From assembly GCA_002077065.1 (NCBI GenBank), contig NAJO01000024.1, positions 620,001 to 684,000 on the forward strand: DNA of 64,000 nucleotides, given 5' to 3'. Positions 41,611 through 53,586 of this stretch are shown in pieces; the first letter of the stretch is position 1, and each line of letters starts with the position of its first letter. The notes beneath the pieces were generated by a model. It had not been told where the DNA came from and ran no database searches. It saw only the letters and a program-made list of their open reading frames with translations. This DNA is from Cryoendolithus antarcticus. Taxonomy: Eukaryota > Ascomycota > Dothideomycetes > Cladosporiales > Cladosporiaceae. A program made the translations under genes and the position numbers.

Positions 41611-42990
41611 ATGACACGCGTATGGCGATGCTTGCGCAGCATACAGCCAGTGATAGCGACGCGATGCTTCACCAGCACCGTTCGGAAACATGAGGTGCGC
41701 AGTCTGGCTGAGCTGCCACCACGCCTCAATCCTGGGTTCAGAGGTAGGACAGCCGTGTTACCCATCGGGCAGAACGTAGCTGACATCGTGTCAGAGACTA
41801 GTAGTCATGATTTGCTCGCCCTGCAGTGGCCCAGCCCACCACGCAATGTCCTGCTAGTCCCTAAGACGGACGACGCGCCTATTCGTGCCGCGTTGATTGA
41901 GTACGCGAATCACATACACTCCGCCTACCCGGACGTATCTTTGTGCTTTGAGCCTACGGTGGCAGGCGAGATCGAGAGCGAGCTGGGCTTTGATGTATAC
42001 GCGCCGCAGCCGGACTGCAATACACACTACAATGACAAAATAGACTTGACAAGTACATTAGGCGGGGACGGTACGATCTTGCATGCTGCCTCGCTGTTCG
42101 CTACGGCGAAGAGCGTACCGCCTGTTCTGTCCTTCAGTATGGGCACACTGGGCTTCCTGGGAGAGTGGAAGTTCAGCGAGTACAAGCGTGCTTTTCGAGA
42201 GGTCTACGTATCTGGTGCACCATCGCCTTTGCCGACGAGTCTCGATGACGAGCCAACTGTCAGCGATAGTGGGAGTGGACCGAAGGTCGTGGATGATTCC
42301 GGCTGGTCGTCTGTACGCGGCAAGACCATGGGTACGGCGCGTAGCTCTCGCATCCTCTTGCGCAACCGTCTGCGTGTCGGCATATTCTCCACCGAAGGCG
42401 AGCGAATGCCTCACGAACCACCGTTTGCGCACCAGGATAGCAGATGTGAAGACATCTTTGCCCTCAATGAGGTGCTGCTACATCGAGGTGCATTGCCACA
42501 TCTTGCCCACATCACGATCCTCATTGGATCTGGACCACAGCAGAAGGTCCTGACAACAGCTATTGCAGACGGATTCCTCGTCAGCACACCCACAGGCAGC
42601 ACAGCCTACTCACTCTCTAGCGGCGGGTCGATAGTCCACCCTCTCGTCTCCAGCATCCTGCTCACGCCTATCTGCCCACGATCACTGTCGTTCAGGCCTC
42701 TCGTGTTGCCTGCAAATACCCCGATCACACTCCGCATCGACTCCGAGAACCGTTCAAAGGAAGTCGAAGTGTCGATCGACGGTGTGAGGCGAAAGCAGGG
42801 ACTGAGAGCAGGCATGGAAGTCAGGGTTGTTGGAGAGGAAGTGCGGACGGCTGGAGCGCCTGGATCGAGGGACTGGGTTGGCGGTGTGCCATCTATCGTC
42901 AGGAGCGGTGGAGCGGTGGATGGAGATGACCATTGGGTCGGAGGGTTGAACTCGTTGCTAAAGTTCAACTACCCGTTTGGTACTTTCTAG
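41611..42990 (+). CDS. POS5: NAD(H) kinase, probably mitochondrial (Pos5-like)
   Basis: Single exon, 459 aa from ATG 41611; the upstream open frame begins with GTG. Phosphorylates NAD(H) to NADP(H), supplying mitochondrial NADPH for antioxidant defence and iron-sulphur metabolism. Seen: an Arg-rich, acid-free first 25 residues (MTRVWRCLRSIQPVIATRCF) like a mitochondrial presequence, the GGDGTILHAA motif at about residue 150, SMGTLGFLGEW, the NEVLLHRG motif, and DGFLVSTPTGSTAYSLSSGG for substrate binding. A central insert of about 60 residues (APSPLPTSLDDE ... VRGKTMGTAR) is specific to fungal forms. The substrate preference NADH over NAD+ is assumed from the family. Confidence 0.92.
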   Translation: MTRVWRCLRSIQPVIATRCFTSTVRKHEVRSLAELPPRLNPGFRGRTAVLPIGQNVADIVSETSSHDLLALQWPSPPRNVLLVPKTDDAPIRAALIEYANHIHSAYPDVSLCFEPTVAGEIESELGFDVYAPQPDCNTHYNDKIDLTSTLGGDGTILHAASLFATAKSVPPVLSFSMGTLGFLGEWKFSEYKRAFREVYVSGAPSPLPTSLDDEPTVSDSGSGPKVVDDSGWSSVRGKTMGTARSSRILLRNRLRVGIFSTEGERMPHEPPFAHQDSRCEDIFALNEVLLHRGALPHLAHITILIGSGPQQKVLTTAIADGFLVSTPTGSTAYSLSSGGSIVHPLVSSILLTPICPRSLSFRPLVLPANTPITLRIDSENRSKEVEVSIDGVRRKQGLRAGMEVRVVGEEVRTAGAPGSRDWVGGVPSIVRSGGAVDGDDHWVGGLNSLLKFNYPFGTF

Positions 42991-44117
42991 CCATACAATC
43001 CTTCCGAGACAAGTCATAGCACTTTTGGGATCACATTGATATCACAACGAATCTGTTGGTCATCCACGTCACTTGTTCTGAGGCTGTTGTCGTAGCACAC
43101 GCTGCATACCACATTGGAGTCAAACGATGGCAGGGCACAGTTGACTTGCCCAGCCTGCCAGCCCTGAGGACCCTTGAACGCTGCAGTCAGTGGAGCACGG
43201 GCCGTTCGGCACCCAGCTCGCCGTTTTCGAGTCTAACACCACTTCATCTCGCTTGCTTACGCTATTGCCAGGCGAACCGTTTTCACGGGTGGCTGACATC
43301 GCGACATCAGGGGCAGATGGGCGAGTCGCGCACAGAAGTCATCAGCCTGATAGGATCTCGATGATGGTGTATTAAGCGAGCGCATAATCAGACAACACCG
43401 CGGTCTCGTTCATGCAGTGCGCTACAGGATGAGCTGCAGCCAAATGCAACTCCGCAACCGAAGAACCCGGAAGCAGGTGCATGCACAGCCTATCACATCA
43501 CCTTCGGAGACTTCGTCCGAGCGATTTGCCGGCACGAAGGCGCTTGGCCCTCGGATCCCTGAGATTAACACAGGGACCAAAGAAGCCCGATGCTGACAAC
43601 ATTCTCGAAACAGACTGTGACGCTCGTCCAATGGCTCCACTGCCGTGGGCAGAGGGCAACGCGCGTTGCGCGACTTGCGCGCTGCAATCTCGCGATGCCG
43701 AGAAGGTCCTTTGACTTCTCGGGTGCTTTGCTTTGAGTTTGTGCATGCACCGTTGTGGTGTGTGGTTGGTCGTCAGGACCCTTCTCCGAAAGCATACCCG
43801 CAGGACGCGGTTGGTGGTCCAACGGCGCGTGAACCCAGCCCTCTGCGCGCGCATGGGCACCGGCAGTGGCATATCGATAATGGTAAGGGTGGTCTGTCAG
43901 TCAGACCACGAACGCGTTCCTTCCATACCATTCCTCACATGCGTCTTCCTTGACTTCTGTCGGCTTCTCTGAACTTCACGGACTACTTGGGGAAATCTCC
44001 GAAATCGAATCTGAGTGGAATTGATGCGATAGCTCAAGGTTCTGTGATGCGGGTGGAAGAAGAGCCGTTTCTCGGTCCTGTCTACACACGCGGCACGACG
44101 TTTCATAGGCGCGCAAC
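42991..44117. other. 1.1 kb intergenic region
   Basis: Short overlapping ORFs on both strands around 43.2-43.9 kb are mutual shadows without protein character. It holds the promoter of the DUF4203 gene. No RNA gene or repeat seen. Confidence 0.5.
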
Positions 44118-47100
44118 ATGCGGCTCTCGAGTGTCACCACGACTCTAGTCACTGCGCTACTATGCGCGCAGGGCATCACAGGCAAGGAAGTCTGGCAACG
44201 GCGGCAGGGTACGACAAACGTAGATGCGACATCGACACAACCTGCGACGCAGACGATGACCGGAGGCACTTCTACCGAACCAAGTTCGCAAAGTAGCGGC
44301 GCCTTAGCTACAGACTCGAGTGCAGCAAGCACAATTTCGTCGAGCGCGCGATCGACCGGCGATGCTACTTCGACTTCGGCTCCGAGCACTGCAAGCGAAA
44401 TCGCCAGCTCGAGCGCGCTGTTTCAGTCGACATCGCTTGCATCATCGGCATCGGCCGCAACACCTACAGATGCCGCGGCGGCGAATGCCACCAATGCGGC
44501 CGGAGACCAATTGCCCATCGAGCCGAAGATCACGCCAGCTATCGGACTTGCAGGAGCTTTCCTGATCTTGGCTGGTGTGGCGCTCTGCCTGATCGGCATC
44601 AAGCATGACTGGCTCCAGGTCTTCCTCTCCACGGCCCTGCTGGCCAGTCTGGCGGTCACAGTCCTGATTATATACGTTATGAATCCGCCAGTGAGCGACG
44701 CGGTGCAAGGCGCCTACTTTGTCGCTGCGCTGTTGACGGGCGCGATCTTGGGATCAGTATCAGTGGTTTTCAAAGAGATCACGGACGGGTTGGGATGTCT
44801 ACTTGGAGGGTTCTGCCTGGCGATGTGGCTACTCGTGCTCACACCTGGTGGGATCATCCAGTCAACTGCTGGGCGTGGAATACTAATTGGCGTTCTTTGC
44901 CTCGTCTGCTTCTCCTTGTCGTTCTCGCAGTACACTCGGACGTATGGCCTGATAGCTTGCACGGCGTTCGCTGGAGCGATGATCACGATACTGGGAGTGG
45001 ACTGCTTCAGCCGAGCTGGACTGAAGGAATTTTGGCTATACCTATGGGGTAAGTGCAGATGAGTGAGACAGTAGTACAGGCAGCTGACCCAACGCAGATC
45101 TTAACGACTCCGAGTTTCCGCTAAACACAAATACATACCCTATCACACGTGGTATACGGGTAGAGATAGCGTGTACCATAGTTGTCTTCCTCTTCGGACT
45201 AATGTCACAATTCAGGATCTGGAAAGTCGTCAAGGAGCACCGGAGCAAGCGAGAGCTTGAGCGGATGCGTGATGAGGAGAGCCGAGACGAGCTCGAGCAC
45301 GCTGTTGGCCGAGAAGTCGAAACCAACAACGAGCGAGATAGGAGGGAGTGGGAGGCAGTGTACGGCGAGAAGTCAGCCGCACGCGCAAACACAGACTCCG
45401 GTGTCGGGTCGTCCGTTGTGACCTACGACAAGAATGGCGAGACCGATATCGATGCGATTGAGATGGCTGATGTACCACGGAGGCAGTCTAATCGATTCAG
45501 TAAGCGGCTATCAAGCATTGCTGGACTTCATCAGAGTGGCGGTGCAGATGTACAGCGACCTGCTGGCGAGTCGAGAGATGGTCTAATCGGTGAAGGGGAC
45601 GGGATCGTGTCTCAACACTCAACCAAGCGTAACAGCGTCGCATCTGTAACGACCCACGACCACGCGTTTACCGCCAATTCCTCGACAGCCGCGTTCGCAC
45701 CAGGAGCGCCTTCGGTGGTGCCATTGCCGTTCCGACTTCCTACTGAGAGCGACGAGGAGCCTGCAGGAGAGGCCGAAGGATCGGTCAGATCGAGAGCAGT
45801 AGAAGACAAAGCCACAGCGACGTCCGAGGCTGGTGCGCCTGTCGTGCAGCCACTGTCTCTCCAAAGGCTCATCGAGCACAATCGCACTGCACCTGATACA
45901 CGAGATGCTGATCGAGCGTCTTCGATAGCTGCAACTGCGGACGATCGGCCGGACCTGGATGCGCTGTCAACTTATCGCCAATCGAAGGTGCCTTCACTGA
46001 ATGGAGTTGCGTTCGACTCGGATGCATTGATGCCAGCTCACACAGCCGAGCGTGATGACCACTCCAGACGATCGTCTTGGCGTGCGGACAGCGGCGAAGC
46101 AATAGAGGAGGACGATGATGAGGCACTCGAACGGCCTCCTACGGCCCTTGACGGCCCCATCTCGCCGCTCGGCATGGCAGACTCGGGGCCACGCAAACAG
46201 TCATTAGGTGTACCAGATGAGACATTGACAAGCGAACCAACATCGGCACTCGGATCGGACAAGGCATCGATATCGGCAAGCGCAGTAGATGAGCTACCAC
46301 CAAAATTTTCGAAGATCGCAATGACTTATCGCACGAACGAATGGGCAAAGCACATAGCGGATGCCGATACGCCTGAGATCGAGGAAGCACCTGAGCAAGA
46401 TCAGCCTGGCGTGCAAGTCGATCATCGCGCGCCAGTAGAGATCCCGAGGCCTGTAAATGTGAAGGACCTGCAACAGTCGACGACCGTGGCAGTCCAGCCG
46501 CCATCACTGGCTCGCAAGGACTCAGAGACACTTGGGAGGAAGTCGAGTAAGGCCAATAAGTACATGCCGAGCATTTCGCGAGCCTCATCCTCACAGAGCA
46601 TCACACCAGTCTACGCCTTCAATCGCAGCGACTCGCAGATGTCCGTTGATCGCCATGGCAGCTCAGCCAGCCTCTCGCGCGGCTCGAAGCTCGCCGGTCT
46701 CAGCATGCGCAACAGCTCCGCTCCACTACACAATCAGCCGGTGATCGAATCACCCATAGCAGAAGACCTACTCGCGGCCAACGACCCGCACAATGTCCCG
46801 CGCTCACCCTCAGCAATGAGCAGTGCGAACCTGCTTGAGCAACGTAACGAGCGCCTCGTTCGTCGCACTACCTCGACCTCCTTCAACGTCCTCGGCTCCT
46901 CACCCCACGTCAACATCACAACGCCTTCTGAACCTGCGCTATCCCGCGGTCCGACACCAGATCTGCTCGGTCGCGTCGCCTCACCAACAAACGACGACGA
47001 TGTGACGCTGAGTCAACGCCGCTCCGCAGTCCGCAGAACTTCCAACCCGCTCTCTCCACAACGCACTCCGTCGTCATCTAAAATCTACCCGCACTCCTCC

Positions 47101-47418
47101 ATCATCTACGACTCCCACCAGCCCACCCGCCATACCTCCGTGAATCCAGTCAAGCAGTCCGCGCGTCTCTCGCAATGGCGGTCATCCCTACAACCCGCTA
47201 AATCTCCACAGCAGGTCCAGCAAGCACTTATCGATGAGGAACAAGCGAGGGAGCAGCTCTTGGAAGATCGGCGGATTGCGGAGGCGAGGGAGGCGAAGAA
47301 GCGAGAGGAGCGGGACAGGAGGGAACGGGGCATGGACAGAGCCATGAGGAGTGGAGCGCTGCATGAGGCGCATCGAGAGGCTATGCGGAAGATGCAGAGG
47401 AAGGCCAACGAGAGTTGA
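44118..47418 (+). CDS. Multi-pass DUF4203 (TM7S3/TMEM198-like) protein with long disordered cytosolic tail
   Basis: Exons 44118-45048 and 45098-47418 (49 bp intron); 1083 aa. Seen in order: a signal peptide (about 1-23), a Ser/Thr/Ala-rich mucin-like ectodomain (about 30-130), then about seven membrane helices (145-350; for example PAIGLAGAFLILAGVALCL, GILIGVLCLVCFSLSF, and after the intron IACTIVVFLFGLMSQ), a charged amphipathic helix (VVKEHRSKRELERMRDEE) and roughly 650 residues of low-complexity Ser/Asp/Arg-rich tail ending in a strongly charged coiled helix (about 1020-1080). The domain is of unknown function; a surface sensor or scaffold is conceivable. The intron join places DLNDSEFPLNTNTYPIT between the last two helices, as in fungal homologues. 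Confidence 0.83.
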
Positions 47419-48281
47419 TGCAGGTGGGTGGCGATGGTCTTATGAATCGACTAAGCCGAGACGGCAACTTGATGCGGATCTGATAGTGATGCACAAGCTC
47501 GGAACAGGGACTGGCCTCGGGATTTCGAGGACGGTGCAGATAGAAGAACAGGGGTACTGGATGATATACGAATGGGTTTGGTATACCATGTAAGGACAGG
47601 GTACACGGGGGAAGTGGTCAAAAATTGGCTTGGGAAGGAGTGATTGGCTTGCGATGCTCCGAGAGCGCGATACCCTTTCGTTTCTGCGCTTATGAGAAAG
47701 CTGGCGGTACGTAATGTGTGATACTGAGGTGAATCAAAGGCTTGTTCACGCCGAGTCATTTGATGTGCCGCTTCTGTGAGGAGTCTGGTCGCGCAACATG
47801 ACTTGTATGGAGACAAAGACCCGACTGTGTGGGCCGCGCTAGGTCCGATAACGATTATGCACCTCGATCTTCCAACATCATGCCTTGGCGTGGTTTGGAC
47901 TGCAGCCATTAATTGTGAAGTCACTGGTCATGATAGTGTACAATGCGTGGCAGGTGCGAACAATAGGCGCATCGCGCTTTCACATGCTTTCATATATGCT
48001 GTGCTGAGGCTGCTGTGACTTCGCGCTAAGCAGACAACGTGAGCATGTGCACAAGAAAGCCTTGCCGTGCATCCTCACTACTGCGGCATCACTCACAAGC
48101 CTACATCCTCAGTCGTGCCTTCCTCGTGATATCACCGTCGAAGGATCAGTTGCGCCAATAAGTCTCTTGACAACACGCAAATCACCGCAGCGACACAAAC
48201 ATCTCCGCAAACCGAACGACCGCCATCTTCCACGACTGACGACACCACCAGCTATACTGCGCCTTGCGCGCGAACAAGAGC
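47419..48281. other. 863 bp intergenic region upstream of PLI1
   Basis: 3' end of the DUF4203 gene and promoter of the SUMO ligase gene. No gene or RNA element supported. Confidence 0.5.
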
Positions 48282-50461
48282 ATGGCGTCCGGGGGACACC
48301 AGATGATTGAGAAAAGACGAAGCGTAGAGGCCCATATCAAGCAGCTGCTCAATCCGATCTTAAAGGACATATGCAAAGCCTATGGCCAGCAAGTGTCTGG
48401 CACGAAGGCGATATTGCAGCAACGGGTGATCGATGGTAAGGCAATACTCCTTCCGATTGAGTGGGAAGATGTGGGGCAGCCATCAGGCAACTGGTCGCGA
48501 TCTCAGATTGCGATCCGACTTCACCACAGATATTCCTGATCATGGGCTGACGACCTGTGTGTGCAGTGGCGGATAGCTTCGTACAGAAGGGCGACCCTGT
48601 CGGACTGGACAAATTGTACTACCGCGTCAGGAATCAGGGTGCTGCGCCGCCACCTGGAGGTGTCACATCAACCACGAGCGCATCGCACGGCATGGCGCCT
48701 GGGGGCGCAAGACCACCAGCAGCACGGAGTGAGTGAAGTATGGCCGTTGACATGTACGAATTTGCACTGACGACGGGACAGTGGAGTTCAAGGCCAGTCC
48801 ATTCTACGAGTTCCAAGATGTCATACTCAGACAGCAAGATCTTCCAGGTAGATACGCCTTTTCCTTCACCCCTTCTAGTGACCCACTTACGAGATGCTGA
48901 AGCAGGTGCAGAGATGCCGCAGAATCGTCACACTGTTCGCGTCAACATCACGCTTACAGACGAGCAAGCTCGGCGACTGAAGGAGGACTCCAGCATGAGG
49001 CTACTCATCTACTGCGGTCAAACATCCGACATAGCCGCCTGGTCACGCCTCGACATCGCCTTCCCGAACCAGCTTGAGGTGAAGCTCAACAATGATGATG
49101 TTAAGGGCAACTTCAAAGGGCTGAAGAACAAGCCTGGTTCGACGAAGCCGGCGGATATCACAGACTGGGTTCGTAAGGTGGCAGGGTATCAAAATCAGCT
49201 GTCTATATGCTATGCACTGACTTCGAAACGCTACGCCTTCACGGTACATCTGGTCAGATCTCGGACTGCCGAGGAACTCACACAACGCATTAGGACTGCA
49301 CGAGTGATATCCAAGCAGAAGGTGATTGACGAGATGAAGCAAGCCAATGCGGATCCTGATATCGCTGCGATGAGTTCGAAGATGTCGCTCAAGGACCCTG
49401 TGTCGACGATGCGGATCCGGACACCCATTCGCTCGACGGTGTGTCATCACAATCAGTGCTTTGACGGAGGGTACTTCATGCTGCTGCAGGAGCAAGCACC
49501 TACTTGGAGCTGCCCGATCTGCAGCAAGATGGTCAGCTTCGAGAGCTTGTGCGTGGACAAGTACTTTGAGGAGATCTTATCAACCACGGCATCATCCATC
49601 GAGCAAGTCACCATTGAGCCGGACGGCACTTGGCGGGTAGAAGAAGACGATGAAGACAAGGGGAAGAGTAATCAAGCACGTGGCGAGAAGCGAGCATCAT
49701 ATGATGATGACTTCGACGATGATTCGATCATAAACTTGGACGATACCCCGAATGGACCGACCGCCAAACCCAGCTTTCCAACCAGCTGGGGCGAGCCACC
49801 GTTCGGTCAGCCAAATCTGAACACTCCACCACTGTCGTCTCGCGAACCTAGCGTGGCCCAGTCTGTTACCTCTGCACAGCGAGTGGCAGGGCAGAAGAGA
49901 CCATCGGCTGTGATTGACCTCACCCTATCGGATGAAGATGAGCCACCTCGGCCAGCGAAGCGCGTGCAGTCGAGCAATATGGCGCCGTTACTGAGCTCAC
50001 GATCATACGCTGCAACACCGGCTTCAATCCCAGATCCACCGCGACCCTCAATGTTTGCTCAGCGGCCTGCTGAGTCCGCGCAACGATCTACTTCTACTTC
50101 CTCCTTCCAGGCACCACCCCAGCCGCCCCGCACACCTACTGGCTTCAACGTCGACATGTCTATGTCACCTCCCGCGCACCCCATGACCTTCGGCGGACCC
50201 AGCCCCGGCTCGACGGCCTTCGGTGCGCCACCGAGACCTAGCGCTAGTCCGGGGAGGCAGGATAGTGAGGCATACAATGGGTTTGCGGATCAGACGACGC
50301 CTCCGGCTATGGGGTTCCGGCCTGCTTGGAATCCTGGGCGTGGGAGCGCAAGTGGACAGCAAGCGAATGGAGGACTGAGATTACCCTATAACGGATCAGG
50401 TGCTAGTGATAGTGCGAGTGGGAGTGGGAGCAATGACCAGGGGTGGCGGGAGAGGTATTAA
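48282..50461 (+). CDS. PLI1: SIZ/PIAS-type E3 SUMO ligase
   Basis: Exons 48282-48435, 48567-48728, 48782-48847 and 48912-50461; about 592 aa. Transfers SUMO to chromatin and nuclear targets. Seen: an N-terminal SAP-like helical block (IEKRRSVEAHIKQLLNPIL), a PINIT domain (FKASPFYEFQDVI ... RHTVRVNITLTDEQ ... FAFTV-like AFTVHLVRSRT), the SP-RING at 49442-49560 (CHHNQCFDGGYF ... WSCPICSKMV) with its zinc ligands, acidic patches, and a textbook SUMO-interacting motif VIDLTLSDEDE (49910-49942). The tail is Pro/Ser-rich. The last acceptor can be 48905 or 48911 (both in frame, two residues apart). Intron 1 is 131 bp, long for this genome. Confidence 0.92.
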
Positions 50462-51153
50462 TGAGCATGGTGCTCTGGACTTCATGATCAGATGCTTTGG
50501 GTTTAGAAGCAGGAGTTTGGCATAGCATGGTAGCGAAGGCATGACACGCCAGGCGAGCGGGCAGGTCACGATACTGATGCCGGGGAGCAACCGCGAACGA
50601 GTGTAGACACGTAGCGAAAGTACAGCAGCTGCTATGAACGCCACCAGGTCACCTGTGTGTGCACTGTTCAGACGTAGCCACTGATTCGTTTGTCAAGCTC
50701 CCACCCTCATGGTCGCGATAATACCGAAATCGATCATCATACCTCGCTCCATCGTTATCAGATCCTGCAGGAAAGTGAACTCCGATGGCACGTTTCTCCT
50801 GGCGAAGAAGCTTAATCATTTATCTCAGCGAATCGGAAGTCGCATGGCAGACCCTGCATGGCGTTCGAGATGCAGGACCCACTTCAAATTGTGCTCGAAG
50901 TCGTACGGTTTTGTGTGGAGCTCGGTATGTTATTAAGCTCATACCTGGGAGGCGTTCACGGAGTTCTGGTGTCTTTCCTGTGCATATCGCATTGACTTGG
51001 GAGACTTGCGACACTAGGATTGCACGATTGGTGTACAACTGGTTCTATCGGGAGAGACGACGAGCATCAGCGACAGCACAATCACACCTCACCGCAATCG
51101 CGGGCAGACCATACAGCATTGGAATAAGCTTGCGGGCAACCAGTACCTACACC
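50462..51153. other. 692 bp intergenic region upstream of ERG3
   Basis: PLI1 3' end and ERG3 promoter. The frame of ERG3 exon 1 is open upstream but shows no conserved sequence before the chosen ATG. No clear sterol-response element was found by eye. Confidence 0.5.
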
Positions 51154-52321
51154 ATGGACGTCGTTCTTGAGCTTGCGGACACATTCTTCTTTGATCGCCT
51201 CTACGCCACAATCCTCCCAAGTGCGCCAACCTCATTCTCGGTCTTCAACCCCGTCAGCACATTGGCCGCTGGCTTCAAGGGCTACGATAATGAGACCTAC
51301 GCGCAACAGCTCGGTGGGATGGGTGGATCGAGGAGTACGTGGCAATACGAGCCAGCGAGCCAATACCTGAGCGTACAACCGAGTCAGTATGCATATCAGA
51401 GCCAATGGGACAGGGACAGCATATACCGACAGTTCGTGAGCTTGTACATGATCACATGGTGAGATCGCTCCCCTGTATGCGCCGGACGACCTCCCCACTA
51501 ACACCACCATCAGGCTGTTTGGCTCGCTCATCTACTTCACCTGCGCAACTTTGAGCTACATCTTTGTCTTCGACAAGACAACGTTCAACCACCCGAAATA
51601 CCTCAAGAACCAGATCCGCCAAGAAATCTCCCAGACCGTCCGCTCAATCCCCATAATGGCCATCTTCACCGTCCCAGCCTTCGTGGCCGAAGTCCGCGGC
51701 CACTCCTTCCTCTACGACGCCATCTCAGCGCCAGGCTTCTCGCATCCGATCTTCGATATCTTTGGTAAGAGCTGGACCTACATCCAATTCCCGTTCTTCC
51801 TGCTCTTCACGGACTTTCTGATCTACTGGATACACCGTGGGCTGCACCATCCAATCTTGTATAAGAAGTTGCATAAGCCGCATCACAAATGGATCATGCC
51901 TACGCCGTTTGCGTCGCACGCCTTCCACCCGCTCGATGGGTTCAGCCAGAGTGTGCCGTATCACCTCTTTCCGTTCCTCTTCCCGCTGCAGAAGTTCGCC
52001 AACATTGCGCTCTTCACGTTCATCCAGATCTGGACGGTTATGATACATGATGGGGAGTACGTGGCCAACAGTCCGATTATCAATGGTGCGGCGTGCCATA
52101 CGATGCATCATTTGTACTTCAACTACAACTACGGCCAGTTCACTACGCTTTGGGACCGATTGGGAGGGAGTTACAGGCAGCCGAACCCGGAGCTGTTTGC
52201 CAAGCAGACGAAGTTCGGGCAGGATGAGTGGAGGAGGCAGGCGAAGGAGATGGAGAAGATGGTTGTTGAGGTTGAGGGAGCAGACGATAGGAGTTATGGC
52301 GAGGAGAAGAAGTTGAAGTGA
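51154..52321 (+). CDS. ERG3: Sterol C-5 desaturase (ergosterol biosynthesis)
   Basis: Exons 51154-51458 and 51514-52321 (55 bp intron splitting a Trp codon); 370 aa. Erg3 introduces the C5-6 double bond of episterol in the ER, using cytochrome b5, O2 and a di-iron centre; its loss alters azole response in fungi. Seen: the typical start MDVVLELADTFFFDRLYA, several hydrophobic segments, and all three histidine boxes: HRGLHH, HKPHH and HTMHHLYF, followed by a charged cytosolic tail rich in Glu/Lys. The length is normal. Confidence 0.96.
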
Positions 52322-52806
52322 GCGATACTCGAGGAAATCGAGAGGGTAACATTCACACATTAGCGGGCCGGAGGTGATTGTCTGGCGTTTGGAGGAGTAC
52401 ACAGTAGGGTATACATGGGTGGCGAAAAGCCGGGTATGACTATCCAGCAGACCTGAGGCTTGCGCGCAAGCGACACTAGGTCCTTGCACCTCCAATGATT
52501 ACGAAATACCTTCGAGCTTACTTCACTCCCTTGAGTGGTAACTTCCTTCGCCGGACGCATGCGCGCATGCCGTCGTCACTCCTAGGCGACAGCTCACCAA
52601 GACGGCCCCTCTGCCACCTGATCATTGCGCTTCCGTACTGTCATACCCATTGAGCAAGCATTACTATTGGAAGTGCCAAAGGCACATTTCCTCTCGAAGA
52701 ATGCGGCGTGTCGTATGACTTTGTCGGCTTCGTTCCGTCGTTCTGGCTAGTCGTTACATCCTTCGTGTTTGCCGGCGCTCCACAAGAGCCCCTGGCGTAC
52801 AGTCGT
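52322..52806. other. 485 bp gap between convergent genes
   Basis: 3' ends of ERG3 and the Cys-rich coiled-coil gene. Nothing else supported. Confidence 0.5.
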
Positions 52807-53586
52807 TCAGCCCAAAGCATCTGCCAACGCATCCTCGACCTTCTCCGCAATCCGCGCGTCCAGACGCTGCGCAATGCGTTCCTCGACCCTCTGCTCTAGT
52901 CGCCCCTCGAAGCCTGTAACGATACGCCGGAGTCGATCTGGCTGCTCCTCATCGACATCAATCGCCTCGTCACTCTCAATGCGCTGGCGTTTGATCGGCC
53001 GTACTCGCTCACCGGCATTCTGACTCTGTTGCTCAAGAGCCTCCAAGCGCGCCTCAAGACCCTCGACAGCGGCGAGTCGGTTCTTGAACTCCGCCACCTC
53101 GTCCTTGAGAGCTGCGACGTCGTCTTTCAGGCCTGCGCAACCCTCACAAGTGGCCGCATGCTCGTCTGCCGAAGCCGCTGGCGTCTCCAAGGCAGGACCC
53201 TGCGTACTGGGCTCGCAAGTCCGATGCTGAATGATACATCTCGCACACCGTTGACTCAGCGTCGCGTCCAGTGCCCGCGCCTCGGAACTGAACATCTGAC
53301 AACTCCAGTACTCGTTTGGCTCGAGAGCTTTGACGCAGGCTGCGCATGGCTCCCCGGTTTGCGACGGTGTGCCTTCGTCCGTGAAGAGAATGCGGATTAC
53401 GTTTCGCCATTGACGTTGCGCGATCTTGTCGAGACCATCGTAATGATCTTTCGTGCAGTGGTACCAGGCATGAGGGTCCTCGGCCAGGCGTGAGTGATAG
53501 CCGTTGGTGGTCGTCCTTTGGGGAACTTTGTCTCGGATGCGGGAGGCACTAGGTTGACCGAGGGATGCGGCTTTGCGTTTGCTCAT
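52807..53586 (-). CDS. Uncharacterised Cys-rich, coiled-coil protein
   Basis: Single exon, 259 aa, ATG at 53586. I do not recognise the family. Seen: a basic N-terminus (MSKRKAASLG), a Trp/His-containing block (EDPHAWYHCTKDHY), then a run of paired cysteines at about 81/84, 96, 114/117, 124 and 147/150 that could form two zinc sites, followed by a clear heptad-repeat coiled coil (about 152-192, LKDDVAALKDEVAEFKNRL), a basic KRQRIES nuclear-signal-like patch and a second helical segment at the C-terminus. A nuclear or nucleic-acid-associated role is a guess. The open frame is clean and the layout coherent, so I judge it a real gene. Confidence 0.65.
   Translation of the reverse strand: MSKRKAASLGQPSASRIRDKVPQRTTTNGYHSRLAEDPHAWYHCTKDHYDGLDKIAQRQWRNVIRILFTDEGTPSQTGEPCAACVKALEPNEYWSCQMFSSEARALDATLSQRCARCIIQHRTCEPSTQGPALETPAASADEHAATCEGCAGLKDDVAALKDEVAEFKNRLAAVEGLEARLEALEQQSQNAGERVRPIKRQRIESDEAIDVDEEQPDRLRRIVTGFEGRLEQRVEERIAQRLDARIAEKVEDALADALG

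Noticed and set aside
43056..43972. Cluster of 60-124 codon ORFs on both strands
   Set aside because: They overlap one another in opposite frames and show no conserved motif.
51725..52495. 256-codon minus-strand ORF
   Set aside because: Exact antisense of ERG3 exon 2, including the histidine boxes.
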